The notes beneath the pieces were generated by a model. That model saw only the letters and a list, made by a program, of their open reading frames with translations. It ran no database searches and was not told the DNA's origin. The translations under genes were made by a program, and so were the position numbers. 53,443 bases of DNA from Grimontia celer (GTDB lineage Bacteria > Pseudomonadota > Gammaproteobacteria > Enterobacterales > Vibrionaceae). This document shows, in pieces, positions 9,623 to 19,838 of the stretch. The DNA is taken from positions 1-53,443 of the forward strand of contig NZ_FIZX01000010.1 of NCBI RefSeq assembly GCF_900055185.1, in the 5' to 3' direction. Position 1 is the first letter of the stretch; each line of letters starts with the position of its first letter.

Positions 9623-9858
9623 TAATTTCCCCGCAACCCACTGCATGTAAATGAGAGCAACACCTCAGTGTGATTGTCCAAAGGTCACAAAACCCAGAGA
9701 AAACGGCCTCTTCATCCTAAAGTCTAATTGTCGAGAATCCCTAACTATCCGACCTTAATGGAACAAGACCGCTAGACCGTACCCTATATACTAAATTGTC
9801 GTGGTCGAACATTTGACGATGCCAGACAGCATCACGCAGGAACACAAGGAGAAATATA
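9623..9858 (+). promoter_or_regulatory. acs control region
   Basis: This 236-bp gap precedes acs. A -10-like TATACT lies at 9787-9792, without a good -35. Just upstream are two direct copies of GACCG in a GACCGCTAGACCGTAC arrangement, which could be an activator site. Weak -35 promoters with activator repeats would fit the known control of acs by response regulators in vibrios, but this assignment is inference. No small ORF stood out. Confidence 0.35.
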
Positions 9859-11808
9859 ATGAGTGAGGTTCACCTGCATCCGGTTATGCCGGAAATCGAA
9901 GCCAAAGCGCACGCAAACAACGACACTTACCGCGAGATGTATCAGCAGTCTGTTGTTAACCCAGAAGGATTCTGGCGTGAGCATGGCCAGATCGTAGATT
10001 GGATTAAACCTTTCACTAAGGTGAAAAACACCTCTTTTGATACCGGCCATGTCGACATCAAATGGTTCGAAGACGGCACACTAAACGTTTCTGCTAACTG
10101 TATTGACCGCCACCTTGAGACAAAAGGTGACCAGGTTGCTCTGATCTGGGAAGGCGACGATCCAAACGACGACAAAACCCTGACTTACAAAGAATTGCAC
10201 ACTGAAGTGTGTAAGTTTGCCAACGCTCTGAAAGGCCAAGGCGTGCGCAAAGGCGACGTCGTGTGCCTTTACATGCCAATGGTGATGGAAGCTGCGATCG
10301 CGATGCTGGCATGTACCCGCATCGGTGCCGTTCACACCATCGTATTCGGTGGCTTCTCTCCAGAAGCACTGGCTGGTCGTATCGTCGACTCAAACGCGAA
10401 AGTGGTTGTCACTGCCGATGAAGGCGTACGTGGCGGCCGCGCAGTACCATTAAAACAAAACGTGGATGCAGCACTTGCAAACCCATCAGTAACGTCAGTT
10501 GAAAAAGTAGTGGTTTACCAACGTACTGGTAACGCCATTGAATGGAACTCAGGCCGTGATGTGTGGTGGCACGAAGCGACAGCAGTCGTCTCAGATAACT
10601 GTGAGCCAGAAGAGATGAACGCAGAAGACCCGCTGTTCATTCTCTACACCTCAGGTTCAACCGGCACACCTAAAGGTGTTCTGCACACCACGGGGGGTTA
10701 TCTGGTTTACGCAACCATGACCTTCAAGTACGTGTTCGACTACCAGGAAGGCGAAGTCTTCTGGTGTACGGCGGATGTGGGTTGGATTACCGGTCACAGC
10801 TACCTGATCTACGGACCACTTGCGAACGGCGCGAAAACTATTCTGTTTGAAGGTGTGCCTAACTATCCATCAACTGCCCGCATGAGTGAAGTGGTTGATA
10901 AGCATCAGGTGAACATCTTGTACACCGCACCAACCGCTATCCGTGCACTGATGGCAAAAGGTAACGAAGCAGTTGAAGGCACCAAGCGTGACTCGCTGCG
11001 CATCATGGGTTCTGTGGGTGAGCCAATCAACCCAGAAGCGTGGGAGTGGTACTACAAGACCATCGGTGACAGCAAGTGTCCAATCGTGGATACCTGGTGG
11101 CAAACCGAAACCGGCGGTATTCTGATCACTCCGCTACCAGGTGCAACGGCACTGAAGCCAGGTTCTGCGACCCGTCCATTCTTCGGTGTTCAACCAGCAC
11201 TGGTTGATAACATGGGTAACATCATTGAAGGTGCAACCGAAGGTAACCTGGTCATGCTGGATTCTTGGCCTGGCCAGATGCGTACTGTTAACGGTGACCA
11301 CGAGCGTTTCGAGCAGACCTACTTCTCAACCTTTAAAGGCATGTACTTCACTGGTGACGGTGCACGTCGTGACGAAGACGGTTACTACTGGATCACGGGC
11401 CGTGTGGACGACGTACTGAACGTTTCCGGTCACCGTATGGGTACTGCAGAAATTGAATCTGCACTGGTGGCATTCGACAAGATCGCAGAATCCGCAATCG
11501 TTGGTGTTCCACACGACATCAAAGGTCAGGCTATTTATGCCTACATCACACTGAATGCTGGCGAAGTACCAAGTGCTGAACTGACTAAAGAAGTGAAAGA
11601 CTGGGTGCGTAAGGAAATCGGTCCTATCGCGACACCAGACTTCATCCACTGGACAGATGCACTACCAAAAACCCGTTCAGGTAAAATCATGCGCCGTATC
11701 CTGCGTAAGATTGCAACGGGCGACACTGGTAGCTTGGGCGATACTTCTACGCTGGCCGATCCAAGCGTGGTTGATAAACTCATCGCAGAGAAATCCAGCG
11801 TGGTATAA
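9859..11808 (+). CDS. acs: Acetyl-CoA synthetase
   Basis: 649-residue AMP-forming acetate-CoA ligase that scavenges acetate by making acetyl-AMP and then acetyl-CoA. It contains the adenylate-forming core motif [11 protein letters not shown], the WWQTETGG motif, the [17 protein letters not shown] hinge region and, near the C-terminus, [11 protein letters not shown] with the Lys whose acetylation inactivates the enzyme in other bacteria. Length matches E. coli Acs (652). AAGGAG precedes the ATG. It stands alone, closed by a strong terminator. In this strain it would also activate acetate arising from acetoin or aromatic breakdown. Confidence 0.98.
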   Translation: MSEVHLHPVMPEIEAKAHANNDTYREMYQQSVVNPEGFWREHGQIVDWIKPFTKVKNTSFDTGHVDIKWFEDGTLNVSANCIDRHLETKGDQVALIWEGDDPNDDKTLTYKELHTEVCKFANALKGQGVRKGDVVCLYMPMVMEAAIAMLACTRIGAVHTIVFGGFSPEALAGRIVDSNAKVVVTADEGVRGGRAVPLKQNVDAALANPSVTSVEKVVVYQRTGNAIEWNSGRDVWWHEATAVVSDNCEPEEMNAEDPLFILYTSGSTGTPKGVLHTTGGYLVYATMTFKYVFDYQEGEVFWCTADVGWITGHSYLIYGPLANGAKTILFEGVPNYPSTARMSEVVDKHQVNILYTAPTAIRALMAKGNEAVEGTKRDSLRIMGSVGEPINPEAWEWYYKTIGDSKCPIVDTWWQTETGGILITPLPGATALKPGSATRPFFGVQPALVDNMGNIIEGATEGNLVMLDSWPGQMRTVNGDHERFEQTYFSTFKGMYFTGDGARRDEDGYYWITGRVDDVLNVSGHRMGTAEIESALVAFDKIAESAIVGVPHDIKGQAIYAYITLNAGEVPSAELTKEVKDWVRKEIGPIATPDFIHWTDALPKTRSGKIMRRILRKIATGDTGSLGDTSTLADPSVVDKLIAEKSSVV

Positions 11809-11833
11809 CACGACCTGCCATGTTTTATCCCGA

Positions 11834-11859
11834 GGGCCGCTAAACGCGGCCCTTTTTTT
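11834..11859 (+). terminator. acs terminator, overlapping the convergent cytochrome gene end
   Basis: GGGCCGC/GCGGCCC stem with a TAAAC loop, followed by T7. It lies just after the acs stop, and its stem overlaps the stop codon of the convergent cytochrome b561 gene (11840-11842). Confidence 0.9.
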
Positions 11860-12406
11860 GGCTCAAATGCATAACAACTGGCTTAGGTTTGGATGGCATC
11901 AATCTGGCTATCAGGTTATCGCGAAGCCAGAACTGATGGTACACCACAGCCCCAATATGCATGACAACGACCAGACCAAGCACAGCACAGCTTGCACGGT
12001 GAACGAAAAAGAAAAAGTCGTTAATCACCATATCAGTGACCGGGTTTGGCACCTTTACCAACCAGAAGAACCAGTAAGGTTCTTTCAGCATCAAAAAGCC
12101 AGAAACAAACACCAGGAACATAAGTAGGTAAAGCACACTGTGGACGAACTTGGCGATGTTCTTTTCAAACGTGGTGGTCGAATTTACTGATGCGACAGCC
12201 GGGCGGAAATAACTCCATACCCAACGCATCACGAACAATACAGTACCTATCGTTGCAAATGACATGTTCAGCACAGAGAGAACCTCAAACGCCTTCGTAC
12301 CCACCACTAAATGCATCACGTAGCCAGCCACTGTCGCGTAGATAATGATGGCCGCCATACTCCAATGTAATAGTCGACTCAATGAGTCATAACGCTTCTG
12401 AATCAT
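11840..12406 (-). CDS. Cytochrome b561 family protein
   Basis: 188-residue integral membrane protein of the prokaryotic cytochrome b561 family, with four hydrophobic helices and His residues placed to bind two b-type haems: RLLHWSM near the N-terminus, KFVHSVLY in the middle, FVHRASC and VVMHIG in the C-terminal half. Members pass electrons from ubiquinol to periplasmic acceptors such as superoxide. The ATG at 12406 has GGGAGGGGA upstream and begins MIQKRYDSLSRLLHW, typical for the family; the longer frame to 12472 lacks support. It is convergent with acs and monocistronic. Confidence 0.9.
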   Translation of the reverse strand: MIQKRYDSLSRLLHWSMAAIIIYATVAGYVMHLVVGTKAFEVLSVLNMSFATIGTVLFVMRWVWSYFRPAVASVNSTTTFEKNIAKFVHSVLYLLMFLVFVSGFLMLKEPYWFFWLVKVPNPVTDMVINDFFFFVHRASCAVLGLVVVMHIGAVVYHQFWLRDNLIARLMPSKPKPVVMHLSQKKGRV

Positions 12407-13044
12407 ATTCCCCTCCCAATAATCTTGGGGCTCCCACCCAATGACGCTTGCTAAAGTGAGATGTTGCAGCACCTCAATGCCTTAATTATCGGACATGTGA
12501 TTCATTTTTTAAGCACTCAATTGATTAGTTTTTGGATTGTGTGGTGTCGCTTCCGTAAACAGTACGCAGTTCGGTTAAAATAACGAAAGCCCCGCTACAT
12601 TGAGCCCAAATAAAAAAAACAGAGGATTATGTGGCACAAAAATTGAGCATGGCTATTCATCACACCTAACCATTTCTTCACTAAGGCCTTTCGGTCAAAT
12701 GTCTCAATATTCAGACAAAAAGAACACCAGAAGGGTCAGTAAGATGATGGCGAAAATAGCCCGTTTAAAACGCTGGATGAGATCTGTCTAACAGATCCGC
12801 CCTCCTAACTGGTTATTTCGTGAACTATTGCCACGAAATTCCTGTCACAATTGCGTAATCTGTACGCTGGATTGTCAGATTTTGTCTGATAAGACCAGTA
12901 TTTTGCTGCCATTTGCGGTGAATTCTCTATAATTGCGTTTCAGTAAGTGGCGGGAGTGCCATTTTTCAGGTTCTCGCACCGTCTGGTGCTGAAAAGCAGA
13001 AGTTAAAGCCTTTTCGCAACAAGAACAGGAACAAAGCGATCAAT
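12407..13044. other. Long intergenic region between cytochrome b561 gene and aroQ
   Basis: 638 bp without a firm gene. The right half holds the aroQ-accBC promoter. The middle holds a weak basic ORF (12699-12791, 30 codons, MSQYSDKKNTRRVSKMMAKI...), followed by an inverted repeat GATCTGT/ACAGATC near 12780-12797. The ORF has a poor ribosome-binding site and no recognised relative, so it is noted but not called as a gene. Confidence 0.4.
12903..12933 (+). promoter_or_regulatory. Probable aroQ-accB-accC promoter
   Basis: A perfect TATAAT -10 lies at 12928-12933. The best -35 is TTGCTG at 12903-12908 with a long 19-nt spacer. The resulting leader would be about 105 nt before aroQ. Leaders of this kind occur upstream of accBC in enterobacteria. 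Confidence 0.5.
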
Positions 13045-13500
13045 ATGACGACAAATCGCAAAGTTTTACTTATCAACGGTCCGAACCTGAACATGCTCGG
13101 CGTTCGTGAACCTGGCCACTATGGACAGACTTCGTTGGATCACATCGTCGCTGATCTGACGACATTAGCAGCATCTTTCAATATTCAACTTGAACACGTG
13201 CAGTCCAATGCGGAACACGTCCTGATTGATACCCTCCATCAGGCAATGGGAAAGGTTGATTTCATCATTATCAACCCGGCTGCGTTTACGCACACCAGCG
13301 TGGCGCTGCGAGATGCCATTCTCGCTGTTGGCATTCCTTTTATTGAAGTGCACCTTTCAAACGTTCACGCCCGTGAACCATTCCGTCATCACTCTTACTT
13401 CTCTGATAAAGCAGAAGGTGTGATTGTCGGACTGGGCGCTGACGGTTACGAATTTGCTCTACGTGCGGTCGCCAAGCGTCTGCAAGCAGAGAACAACTGA
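13045..13500 (+). CDS. aroQ: 3-Dehydroquinate dehydratase, type II
   Basis: 151-residue type II (dodecameric, flavodoxin-like) dehydroquinase that converts 3-dehydroquinate to 3-dehydroshikimate in the shikimate pathway. It shows GPNLNMLG at the N-terminus, the active-site Tyr region PGHYGQTS (Tyr near residue 26), NPAAFTHTS and [15 protein letters not shown] with the catalytic His. It is first in an aroQ-accB-accC operon, with a 26-bp gap to accB. This arrangement is common in vibrios and pseudomonads. Confidence 0.97.
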   Translation: MTTNRKVLLINGPNLNMLGVREPGHYGQTSLDHIVADLTTLAASFNIQLEHVQSNAEHVLIDTLHQAMGKVDFIIINPAAFTHTSVALRDAILAVGIPFIEVHLSNVHAREPFRHHSYFSDKAEGVIVGLGADGYEFALRAVAKRLQAENN

Positions 13501-13526
13501 ACAATAATTTCAAAGAGATAGACATC

Positions 13527-13991
13527 ATGGATATTCGTAAAATCAAAAAACTGATTGAGCTTGTTGAAGAATCTGGCATTGCTGAGCTGGAAATCTCTGA
13601 AGGTGAAGAGTCAGTACGCATCAGCCGTGCAACCGCGCCAGTTGCCACTCAGGTTTACGCAGCACCAGCGGCTGCTCCTGCTCCAGTTGCCGCACCAGCA
13701 GCCCCTGCTGCTGCCGCTCCGGTAGCAGAAGCACCAGCAGCTGAAGCAGAAGTTCCAGGTCACAAGGTTCTATCTCCAATGGTGGGTACTTTCTACCGCT
13801 CTCCAAGCCCAGAAGCGAAGTCTTTCGTTGAAGTGGGTCAATCAGTAAATGTTGGCGATACCCTTTGCATCGTTGAAGCGATGAAAATGATGAACCAAAT
13901 CCAAGCAGACAAAGCGGGTGTAGTGAAAGCTATCCTGTGTGAAGACGGCCAAGCAGTAGAGTTTGACCAAGCTCTGGTCATCATCGAGTAA
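13527..13991 (+). CDS. accB: Biotin carboxyl carrier protein of acetyl-CoA carboxylase
   Basis: 154-residue BCCP, the swinging arm that carries CO2 between biotin carboxylase (AccC) and carboxyltransferase in the first step of fatty-acid synthesis. An N-terminal domain ([10 protein letters not shown], as in E. coli) is followed by an Ala/Pro-rich flexible linker (about residues 38-75) and a biotinyl domain, with the biotin-acceptor Lys120 in EAMKMMN. It is co-transcribed with aroQ and accC; the gap to accC is 12 bp. Confidence 0.98.
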   Translation: MDIRKIKKLIELVEESGIAELEISEGEESVRISRATAPVATQVYAAPAAAPAPVAAPAAPAAAAPVAEAPAAEAEVPGHKVLSPMVGTFYRSPSPEAKSFVEVGQSVNVGDTLCIVEAMKMMNQIQADKAGVVKAILCEDGQAVEFDQALVIIE

Positions 13992-14003
13992 TCGAGGACA
14001 GCT

Positions 14004-15350
14004 ATGTTAGATAAAATTGTCATCGCTAACCGCGGTGAAATTGCGCTTCGCATCCTTCGCGCTTGTAAAGAGCTCGGCATCAAAACGGTTGCCGTTCACT
14101 CCACCGCCGATCGCGATCTGAAGCACGTATTGCTGGCAGACGAATCTATCTGTATCGGTCCTGCATCAAGCGTTGAAAGCTACTTGAACATCCCACGTAT
14201 CATCAGTGCCGCTGAAGTAACTGGTGCGGTGGCTATCCACCCAGGTTACGGCTTCCTGTCAGAGAATGCAGATTTTGCAGAGCAGGTAGAGCAATCAGGC
14301 TTCATTTTCGTCGGTCCTCGCGCTGAAACTATCCGCCTGATGGGTGACAAAGTGTCTGCCATCAACGCGATGAAAAAAGCGGGCGTACCTTGTGTACCAG
14401 GGTCTGATGGTCCGCTTGACGACGACGAGTCTAAGAACAAGGCTTTCGCAAAACGCATCGGCTACCCTGTGATCATCAAAGCATCCGGTGGTGGTGGTGG
14501 TCGCGGTATGCGTGTGGTTCGTTCTGAAGCAGAACTGACTGACGCTATCGCCATGACCCGTGCGGAAGCAAAAGCAGCCTTCAACAACGATATGGTTTAC
14601 ATGGAGAAATTCCTGGAAAACCCACGTCACGTTGAAGTGCAGGTTCTGGCTGATGGTCAGGGCGGTGCGATTCACTTGGGTGAGCGTGACTGTTCGATGC
14701 AGCGCCGTCACCAGAAGGTTGTTGAAGAAGCGCCAGCGCCGGGTATCACTGCTGAAATGCGTAAGTACATCGGTGAACGTTGTTGCCGCGCATGTCTGGA
14801 AATCGGCTACCGCGGTGCAGGTACGTTTGAGTTCCTTTACGAAAACGGTGAGTTCTACTTCATTGAGATGAACACCCGTATCCAGGTTGAACACCCTGTG
14901 ACCGAAATGGTCACTGGCGTTGATCTGATTAAAGAGCAGCTTCGCATTGCAGCTGGCCAGCCTCTGTCATTCACGCAAGATGACATCCAAATCCGCGGCC
15001 ACGCGATTGAGTGTCGTATCAACGCCGAAGACCCAGAGCGCTTCCTGCCAAGCCCAGGTAAAATCGATCGCTTCCATGCGCCAGGCGGCATGGGTGTGCG
15101 TTGGGAATCTCACGTGTACTCAGGCTACTCTGTGCCTCCACACTACGATTCTATGATTGGTAAACTGATCTGCTTCGGTGAAAACCGTGACGTCGCTATT
15201 GCGCGTATGCGTAACGCCCTGCAGGAAACCATCATTGATGGCATCAAAACCAACATTCCTCTTCAGCTGGAAATCATGAAAGATGAGAACTTCCAGCACG
15301 GTGGTGCAAACATCCACTACCTTGAGAAGAAGCTGGGCATTCAGAAGTAA
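14004..15350 (+). CDS. accC: Biotin carboxylase subunit of acetyl-CoA carboxylase
   Basis: 448-residue ATP-grasp enzyme that carboxylates the biotin of AccB using bicarbonate and ATP. Visible are the N-terminal [13 protein letters not shown], the glycine-rich ATP lid [14 protein letters not shown], the [10 protein letters not shown] strand and the [14 protein letters not shown] catalytic block. Length equals E. coli AccC (449). It is the last gene of the aroQ-accB-accC unit and is followed by a strong terminator. Confidence 0.99.
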   Translation: MLDKIVIANRGEIALRILRACKELGIKTVAVHSTADRDLKHVLLADESICIGPASSVESYLNIPRIISAAEVTGAVAIHPGYGFLSENADFAEQVEQSGFIFVGPRAETIRLMGDKVSAINAMKKAGVPCVPGSDGPLDDDESKNKAFAKRIGYPVIIKASGGGGGRGMRVVRSEAELTDAIAMTRAEAKAAFNNDMVYMEKFLENPRHVEVQVLADGQGGAIHLGERDCSMQRRHQKVVEEAPAPGITAEMRKYIGERCCRACLEIGYRGAGTFEFLYENGEFYFIEMNTRIQVEHPVTEMVTGVDLIKEQLRIAAGQPLSFTQDDIQIRGHAIECRINAEDPERFLPSPGKIDRFHAPGGMGVRWESHVYSGYSVPPHYDSMIGKLICFGENRDVAIARMRNALQETIIDGIKTNIPLQLEIMKDENFQHGGANIHYLEKKLGIQK

Positions 15351-15366
15351 TTCTGAGAAAGAGCCA

Positions 15367-15393
15367 AAAGGTCGCGTTTACGCGGCCTTTTTT
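15367..15393 (+). terminator. accC terminator
   Basis: AAAGGTCGCG/CGCGGCCTTT stem with a TTTA loop, followed by a T run, 16 nt after the accC stop. Confidence 0.9.
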
Positions 15394-15502
15394 GTTTTTC
15401 GCACCCAAACCCAGCACGTATAAATCTGTCACATTCTCCGTGGTTTTGTCACAATAGACCCCTTATCAACACTCTCTTATCGCGTTAAGTAAGAAGGCTC
15501 TA

Positions 15503-15784
15503 ATGAAGACACTTAGCAGCCGATACCGCCAGGCTCACAAGGAAGCCAAATGGGCGATTGCACTCGCACTCGCGTATTTTGCATGGTGGTACGGATTTGC
15601 CTATGGTCTGGCCCCAGAAGGAATTGAACAGACTCCCCCAACGCTCTATTTCGGTTTGCCACTTTGGTTTTTGATGGCCTGCGTTATCGGTCCCCTTTTA
15701 TTTACCCTGCTGTGCGCACTAATGGTGAAATACCTTTACAAAGACATGCCACTCGACATCGAAGAGGAAGCGTCCGATGAATAG
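15503..15784 (+). CDS. yhdT: YhdT family (DUF997) membrane protein
   Basis: 93-residue small inner-membrane protein with two hydrophobic segments (about residues 18-37 and 50-78), matching the YhdT/DUF997 family found immediately upstream of panF. The function is not established; the fixed linkage and the 8-bp overlap with panF suggest an accessory role for the pantothenate symporter, much as small subunits partner some sodium/solute symporters. AAGAAGG precedes the ATG. Confidence 0.88.
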   Translation: MKTLSSRYRQAHKEAKWAIALALAYFAWWYGFAYGLAPEGIEQTPPTLYFGLPLWFLMACVIGPLLFTLLCALMVKYLYKDMPLDIEEEASDE

Positions 15785-17231
15785 TCAGCTTCTTATCCCG
15801 ATGGCGCTGTATCTGGTCGCTGTGTTTGCGCTGGCTCTTTATTCGCGCAAACAAGGAGATCGCAGTGGCGGGTTCCTGAATGAATACCTGCTTGGCAGCC
15901 GAAGCATGGGTGGATTTGTGCTGGCGATGACGCTCGCGGCTACCTATGCCAGTGCGAGTTCTTTTATCGGTGGGCCAGGTGCAGCATACAAAATGGGGCT
16001 CGGATGGGCGCTACTGGCGATGATCCAGTTACCTGCAGCCTGGCTGACGCTCGGTGTACTTGGGAAGAAGTTCGCCATTGAGTCTCGTCGCCACAATGCC
16101 CTCACCCTGAATGACATGCTCTATGCGCGTTACAAAAACCGCGCTGTGGTAATTTTCGCCTCTCTGGCTTTATTACTGGCCTTTTTCGGCACCATGGTGG
16201 TTCAGTTCGTTGGTGGCGCACGCTTGCTGCAGACTGTCACCGGGCTTTCCTATACCCACGGTCTTATGCTGTTTGCCTTTACGGTGGGCGTTTACACCAC
16301 CATCGGCGGATTTCGCGCTGTAGTCATGACCGACACGGTGCAGGGCATCATGATGATCATCGGCACTATTGCGTTGCTGGTTGGCATCATCCACGCCGGC
16401 GGCAGTCTGGGTGAGATGATTACTGACCTTCACGCCATCGACCCTGCACTTGTAACGCCTTACGGGCCGAATAACTTCCTGTCAGAGCCTTTTATGCTGA
16501 GCTTCTGGGTTTTGGTCTGTTTCGGTGTGATTGGCCTTCCCCATGCAGCGGTGCGTTGCATGTCTTACAAATCCAGTAAATCGCTGCATAAAGGCATGGT
16601 GATCAGTACAGCGATGGTAGCCCTTCTGATGCTGGGCATGCATTTGGCCGGAGCACTAGGCCGCGCGATTGTTCCGGAAATTGATAACCCGGACCAGATA
16701 ATGCCAACGCTAATGATGACGGTTTTGCCCCCTGTCGTTGCCGGTGTGTTTCTGGCTGGCCCAATGGCGGCGATAATGTCGACCATCGACTCACAGCTCA
16801 TTCAGGCTTCTGCGACGCTGCTGAAGGACTTGTACCTCAACTACATCAATCCTAATGCCGCCAATGCGCCCGATTCAGAAAGCAAATTGCCAACACTCTC
16901 TTTATGGGTAACGGGTATCTTCTCATTGCTGGTATTCGCCGCAGCTACCAACCCGCCTGACATGATCATCTGGCTGAACCTGCTCGCCTTTGGTGGTATG
17001 CAGGCAGTGTTCCTATGGCCGCTGGTGCTTGGCCTTTACTGGAAAAAAGCCACCGCTTCAGGCGCGTTAGCATCCATGATTACTGGCCTTGGCAGCTATG
17101 CCGCGCTTTCGACCTTTAAACCGGACATGGGCGGTGTACACGCCATTGTACCTTCACTGGCCATCAGTCTGTTTGCCTTCCTGCTTGTTAGCGGTATGCA
17201 GTACACGAAGACACACCCAGCAACCACATAA
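15777..17231 (+). CDS. panF: Sodium/pantothenate symporter
   Basis: 484-residue member of the sodium:solute symporter family, with about 13 transmembrane segments. It takes up pantothenate, the precursor of coenzyme A, with Na+. Typical features are YLLGSRSMGGFVLAMTLAAT in the first helices, ASSFIGGPGAAYKMGLGWAL, and AAIMSTIDSQLIQASATLLKD in the conserved later helix. Length matches E. coli PanF (483). Its start lies inside the end of yhdT, so translation is coupled. The yhdT-panF-prmA order is conserved. Confidence 0.95.
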   Translation: MNSQLLIPMALYLVAVFALALYSRKQGDRSGGFLNEYLLGSRSMGGFVLAMTLAATYASASSFIGGPGAAYKMGLGWALLAMIQLPAAWLTLGVLGKKFAIESRRHNALTLNDMLYARYKNRAVVIFASLALLLAFFGTMVVQFVGGARLLQTVTGLSYTHGLMLFAFTVGVYTTIGGFRAVVMTDTVQGIMMIIGTIALLVGIIHAGGSLGEMITDLHAIDPALVTPYGPNNFLSEPFMLSFWVLVCFGVIGLPHAAVRCMSYKSSKSLHKGMVISTAMVALLMLGMHLAGALGRAIVPEIDNPDQIMPTLMMTVLPPVVAGVFLAGPMAAIMSTIDSQLIQASATLLKDLYLNYINPNAANAPDSESKLPTLSLWVTGIFSLLVFAAATNPPDMIIWLNLLAFGGMQAVFLWPLVLGLYWKKATASGALASMITGLGSYAALSTFKPDMGGVHAIVPSLAISLFAFLLVSGMQYTKTHPATT

Positions 17232-17238
17232 CTCCTCG

Positions 17239-17261
17239 GGGCAGCATTCGCTGCCCTTTTT
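17239..17261 (+). terminator. panF terminator
   Basis: GGGCAGC/GCTGCCC stem with an ATTC loop, followed by T5, a few bases after the panF stop. Confidence 0.88.
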
Positions 17262-17365
17262 CTTCCTTTCTTAACCCTGACCGTGCTAAGGCTATGCGGT
17301 CTGACTATTTTTTATGCTAGACTCCGCGCCTTAAAATCGTCGTTAAACGAAGAAGTGAAGAAACC

Positions 17366-18250
17366 ATGCCTTGGATTCAAATCAAACTGAACGCAACTGC
17401 AGAAACGGCTGAAGCCATTGGTGACATGCTGATGGAAGAAGCTGGTGCTTTGTCAGTCACTTTCCTTGATGCCAAAGACACCCCAGTGTTTGAACCTATG
17501 CCGGGTGAAACCCGTCTGTGGGGCGAAACCGACATCGTCGCACTGTATGACGCAGAAACCGACATGAATGCAGTAATGGCTATCCTGAAAAACAGCCCGA
17601 TGCTGGAAGAAAACTTCACGCACAAAATTGAACAGTTGGAAGACAAAGACTGGGAACGCGCTTGGATGGATAACTTCAAGCCGATGCGTTTTGGTCAGCG
17701 TCTTTGGGTTTGCCCAAGCTGGTGCGATGCACCAGAGCCTGATGCCGTTAACATCATGCTTGATCCTGGCCTGGCGTTCGGTACCGGTACTCATCCAACT
17801 ACAGCACTCTGTCTCGAGTGGCTAGATGGCCTGGACTTGTCTGGCAAGACGGTGATCGACTTCGGTTGCGGCTCAGGCATTTTGTCGCTGGCAGCGCTTC
17901 TGCTGGGCGCAGAGAAAGTCATCGGCATCGATATCGACCCACAAGCACTGCAAGCTTCTAAAGCCAATGCAGAGCGTAATGGTGTCGCAGATCGCCTTGA
18001 GCTTTACCTGCCTCAAGATCAACCAGAGAACCTGCAAGCAGAAGTCGTAGTTGCCAACATTCTGGCAGGCCCACTTCGTGAGCTTTCTCCAATCATCAAA
18101 AGTCTGATCGCACCGCAGGGTGTACTGGCAATGTCCGGTGTATTGGATAGTCAGGCTGAGTCTGTTGCCGACTTTTACCGCGATGAACTCAGCGTTGACG
18201 CGATTGTCGAAAAAGAGGAATGGTGCCGCATCACTGCGTGCAGAGCCTAA
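17366..18250 (+). CDS. prmA: Ribosomal protein L11 methyltransferase
   Basis: 294-residue SAM-dependent methyltransferase that trimethylates L11 (whose gene, rplK, is also in this window). An N-terminal L11-binding domain ([10 protein letters not shown]) is joined to a Rossmann-type methyltransferase domain. Conserved motifs are [15 protein letters not shown], the SAM-binding [14 protein letters not shown] (about residues 164-177) and the [10 protein letters not shown] motif. Length equals E. coli PrmA (293). It is preceded by AAGAAGTGAAG as ribosome-binding site and lies in the conserved panF-prmA-dusB-fis neighbourhood. Confidence 0.97.
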   Translation: MPWIQIKLNATAETAEAIGDMLMEEAGALSVTFLDAKDTPVFEPMPGETRLWGETDIVALYDAETDMNAVMAILKNSPMLEENFTHKIEQLEDKDWERAWMDNFKPMRFGQRLWVCPSWCDAPEPDAVNIMLDPGLAFGTGTHPTTALCLEWLDGLDLSGKTVIDFGCGSGILSLAALLLGAEKVIGIDIDPQALQASKANAERNGVADRLELYLPQDQPENLQAEVVVANILAGPLRELSPIIKSLIAPQGVLAMSGVLDSQAESVADFYRDELSVDAIVEKEEWCRITACRA

Positions 18251-18337
18251 CTCAGTGATAATTGAACAATTTTTGTACTAAAAAATTGAATTATCTGGAT
18301 TTTTAAAAAATCAAGGCAAAACGCTCAAATATTGGCC

Positions 18338-18374
18338 TTTTCAGAGCAGGAAAAAATGCGTAAAATGCGCGCCC
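18338..18374 (+). promoter_or_regulatory. dusB-fis promoter with GC-rich discriminator
   Basis: TTTTCA (18338-18343), a 17-nt spacer and TAAAAT (18361-18366) are followed directly by GCGCGCCC. A GC-rich discriminator is the hallmark of stringent, growth-rate-controlled promoters such as E. coli dusB-fis. A very AT-rich stretch upstream (18251-18330) could hold Fis autoregulatory sites. The promoter lies downstream of an in-frame upstream start at 18332, ruling that start out. Confidence 0.65.
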
Positions 18375-18397
18375 TTGCTGACATAGAAGGTATCCCC

Positions 18398-19363
18398 TTG
18401 CAAATCGGACCATACAAACTGGAAAACCAACTTATCGTGGCGCCTATGGCAGGCGTAACTGACAGACCTTTCCGCGAACTCTGTTTGCGCTACGGGGCTG
18501 GCATGGCGGTAAGTGAAATGATGTCTTCCAATCCGGCGATGTGGCACACAGCCAAATCAAGAAACCGGATGGTTCATCTCGATGAAAAGGGGATCCGTTC
18601 TGTTCAGATCGCTGGCGCTGAGCCAGCACTGATGGCAGATGCCGCACGCTTCTGTGTTGAAAACGGCGCGCAAATCGTCGACATCAACATGGGTTGCCCG
18701 GTAAAGAAGGTCAATAAGAAACTGGCTGGCTCAGCACTGCTGACCCGACCGGATATCATTGAGCAGATCCTGAAAGCAGTGGTTTCTGCGGTAGACGTTC
18801 CCGTCACGCTGAAAACTCGGACAGGCTGGGATCCGGACAACAAGAATTGTGTCCAGATCGCCAAAATGGCCGAAGACTGTGGCATTCAGGCGTTGGCCCT
18901 TCACGGTCGCACACGCGCTTGCATGTATAAAGGGGAAGCTGAGTACGACAGCATCAGAGCGGTCAAAGAAGCTATCTCTATCCCGGTTATTGCCAACGGG
19001 GATATCGATTCGCCTCAGAAAGCCAAATTTGTGCTGGATTACACAGGTGCTGATGCCTTAATGATTGGCCGCCCTGCACAAGGGCGTCCTTGGATTTTCC
19101 GTGAAATCCAACATTACCTTGCCACGGGTGAAGCACTCGATGCGCCACCGATGGAAGAGGTAAAAGCAATTTTGTTGGGCCATGTTCAGGGGCTTCACCA
19201 GTTTTATGGTGAGCTAAAAGGACTGCGAATCGCGCGTAAGCACGTGAGCTGGTACCTGAAAGAACATGACCAAATTGGCGATTTTCGCCAGACTTTCAAC
19301 GCAATCGAAGACGCTCACGAGCAGATCGATGCGCTGCAAGATTACTTCGAAAACGTTGCATAA
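18398..19363 (+). CDS. dusB: tRNA-dihydrouridine synthase B
   Basis: 321-residue FMN-dependent enzyme that reduces U17 in the tRNA D-loop. It has the Dus TIM-barrel signatures: [13 protein letters not shown] near the N-terminus, [20 protein letters not shown] with the catalytic Cys, [20 protein letters not shown], and ANGDI. The start is taken as TTG at 18398, not the in-frame ATG at 18332. TTG follows AGAAGG by seven bases, gives exactly the E. coli length (321) and N-terminus, and lies downstream of the promoter. It is followed 22 bp later by fis in the conserved dusB-fis operon. Confidence 0.96.
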   Translation: MQIGPYKLENQLIVAPMAGVTDRPFRELCLRYGAGMAVSEMMSSNPAMWHTAKSRNRMVHLDEKGIRSVQIAGAEPALMADAARFCVENGAQIVDINMGCPVKKVNKKLAGSALLTRPDIIEQILKAVVSAVDVPVTLKTRTGWDPDNKNCVQIAKMAEDCGIQALALHGRTRACMYKGEAEYDSIRAVKEAISIPVIANGDIDSPQKAKFVLDYTGADALMIGRPAQGRPWIFREIQHYLATGEALDAPPMEEVKAILLGHVQGLHQFYGELKGLRIARKHVSWYLKEHDQIGDFRQTFNAIEDAHEQIDALQDYFENVA

Positions 19364-19385
19364 ATACGAGAAGAGCTGACAGAGT

Positions 19386-19682
19386 ATGTTCGAACAAAAC
19401 CTGACTTCAGAAGCATTGACAGTGACTACTGTGACTTCACAAGATCAAATCACCCAGAAGCCACTGCGTGACTCAGTAAAAGCCTCCCTGAAAAACTACC
19501 TAGCGCAGTTGAATGGCCAGGAAGTCAATGACCTGTACGAGCTGGTACTGGCAGAAGTTGAGCAACCACTGCTGGACACCATCATGCAATACACTCGCGG
19601 TAACCAAACCCGCGCAGCAACCATGATGGGTATCAACCGTGGTACTCTGCGTAAGAAACTGAAAAAGTACGGCATGAACTAA
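19386..19682 (+). CDS. fis: DNA-binding protein Fis
   Basis: 98-residue nucleoid-associated factor for inversion stimulation, the same length as E. coli Fis and nearly identical in its C-terminal helix-turn-helix ([25 protein letters not shown]). It bends DNA and activates rRNA promoters, and so links to the rrn operon at the left edge of the window. It is transcribed with dusB from the stringent-type promoter upstream, and ends at a hairpin terminator. Confidence 0.99.
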   Translation: MFEQNLTSEALTVTTVTSQDQITQKPLRDSVKASLKNYLAQLNGQEVNDLYELVLAEVEQPLLDTIMQYTRGNQTRAATMMGINRGTLRKKLKKYGMN

Positions 19683-19709
19683 GTTCCGCTAACTTAACAG
19701 TTTTCAGTA

Positions 19710-19739
19710 AAAGCCAGGCTGCGAAGTCTGGCTTTTATG
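19710..19739 (+). terminator. fis terminator
   Basis: AAAGCCAG...CTGGCTTT stem extended by CT/AG with a GCGA tetraloop, then a short T run. It lies 28 nt after the fis stop. Confidence 0.85.
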
Positions 19740-19838
19740 TTTTTAGCCTCCGCACGCAATCGCACTGCCCCTCACATTCTCTTCGTTATATACTGCCTGC
19801 TGTATCCGGCGCACGATAGACTTTTTCGGGAGAGCACC

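Noticed and set aside
9671-9692. TGTGA...TCACA inverted motif upstream of acs as a CRP site
   Set aside because: The two half-sites are 11 bases apart; a CRP site needs 6. It is not a credible CRP operator.
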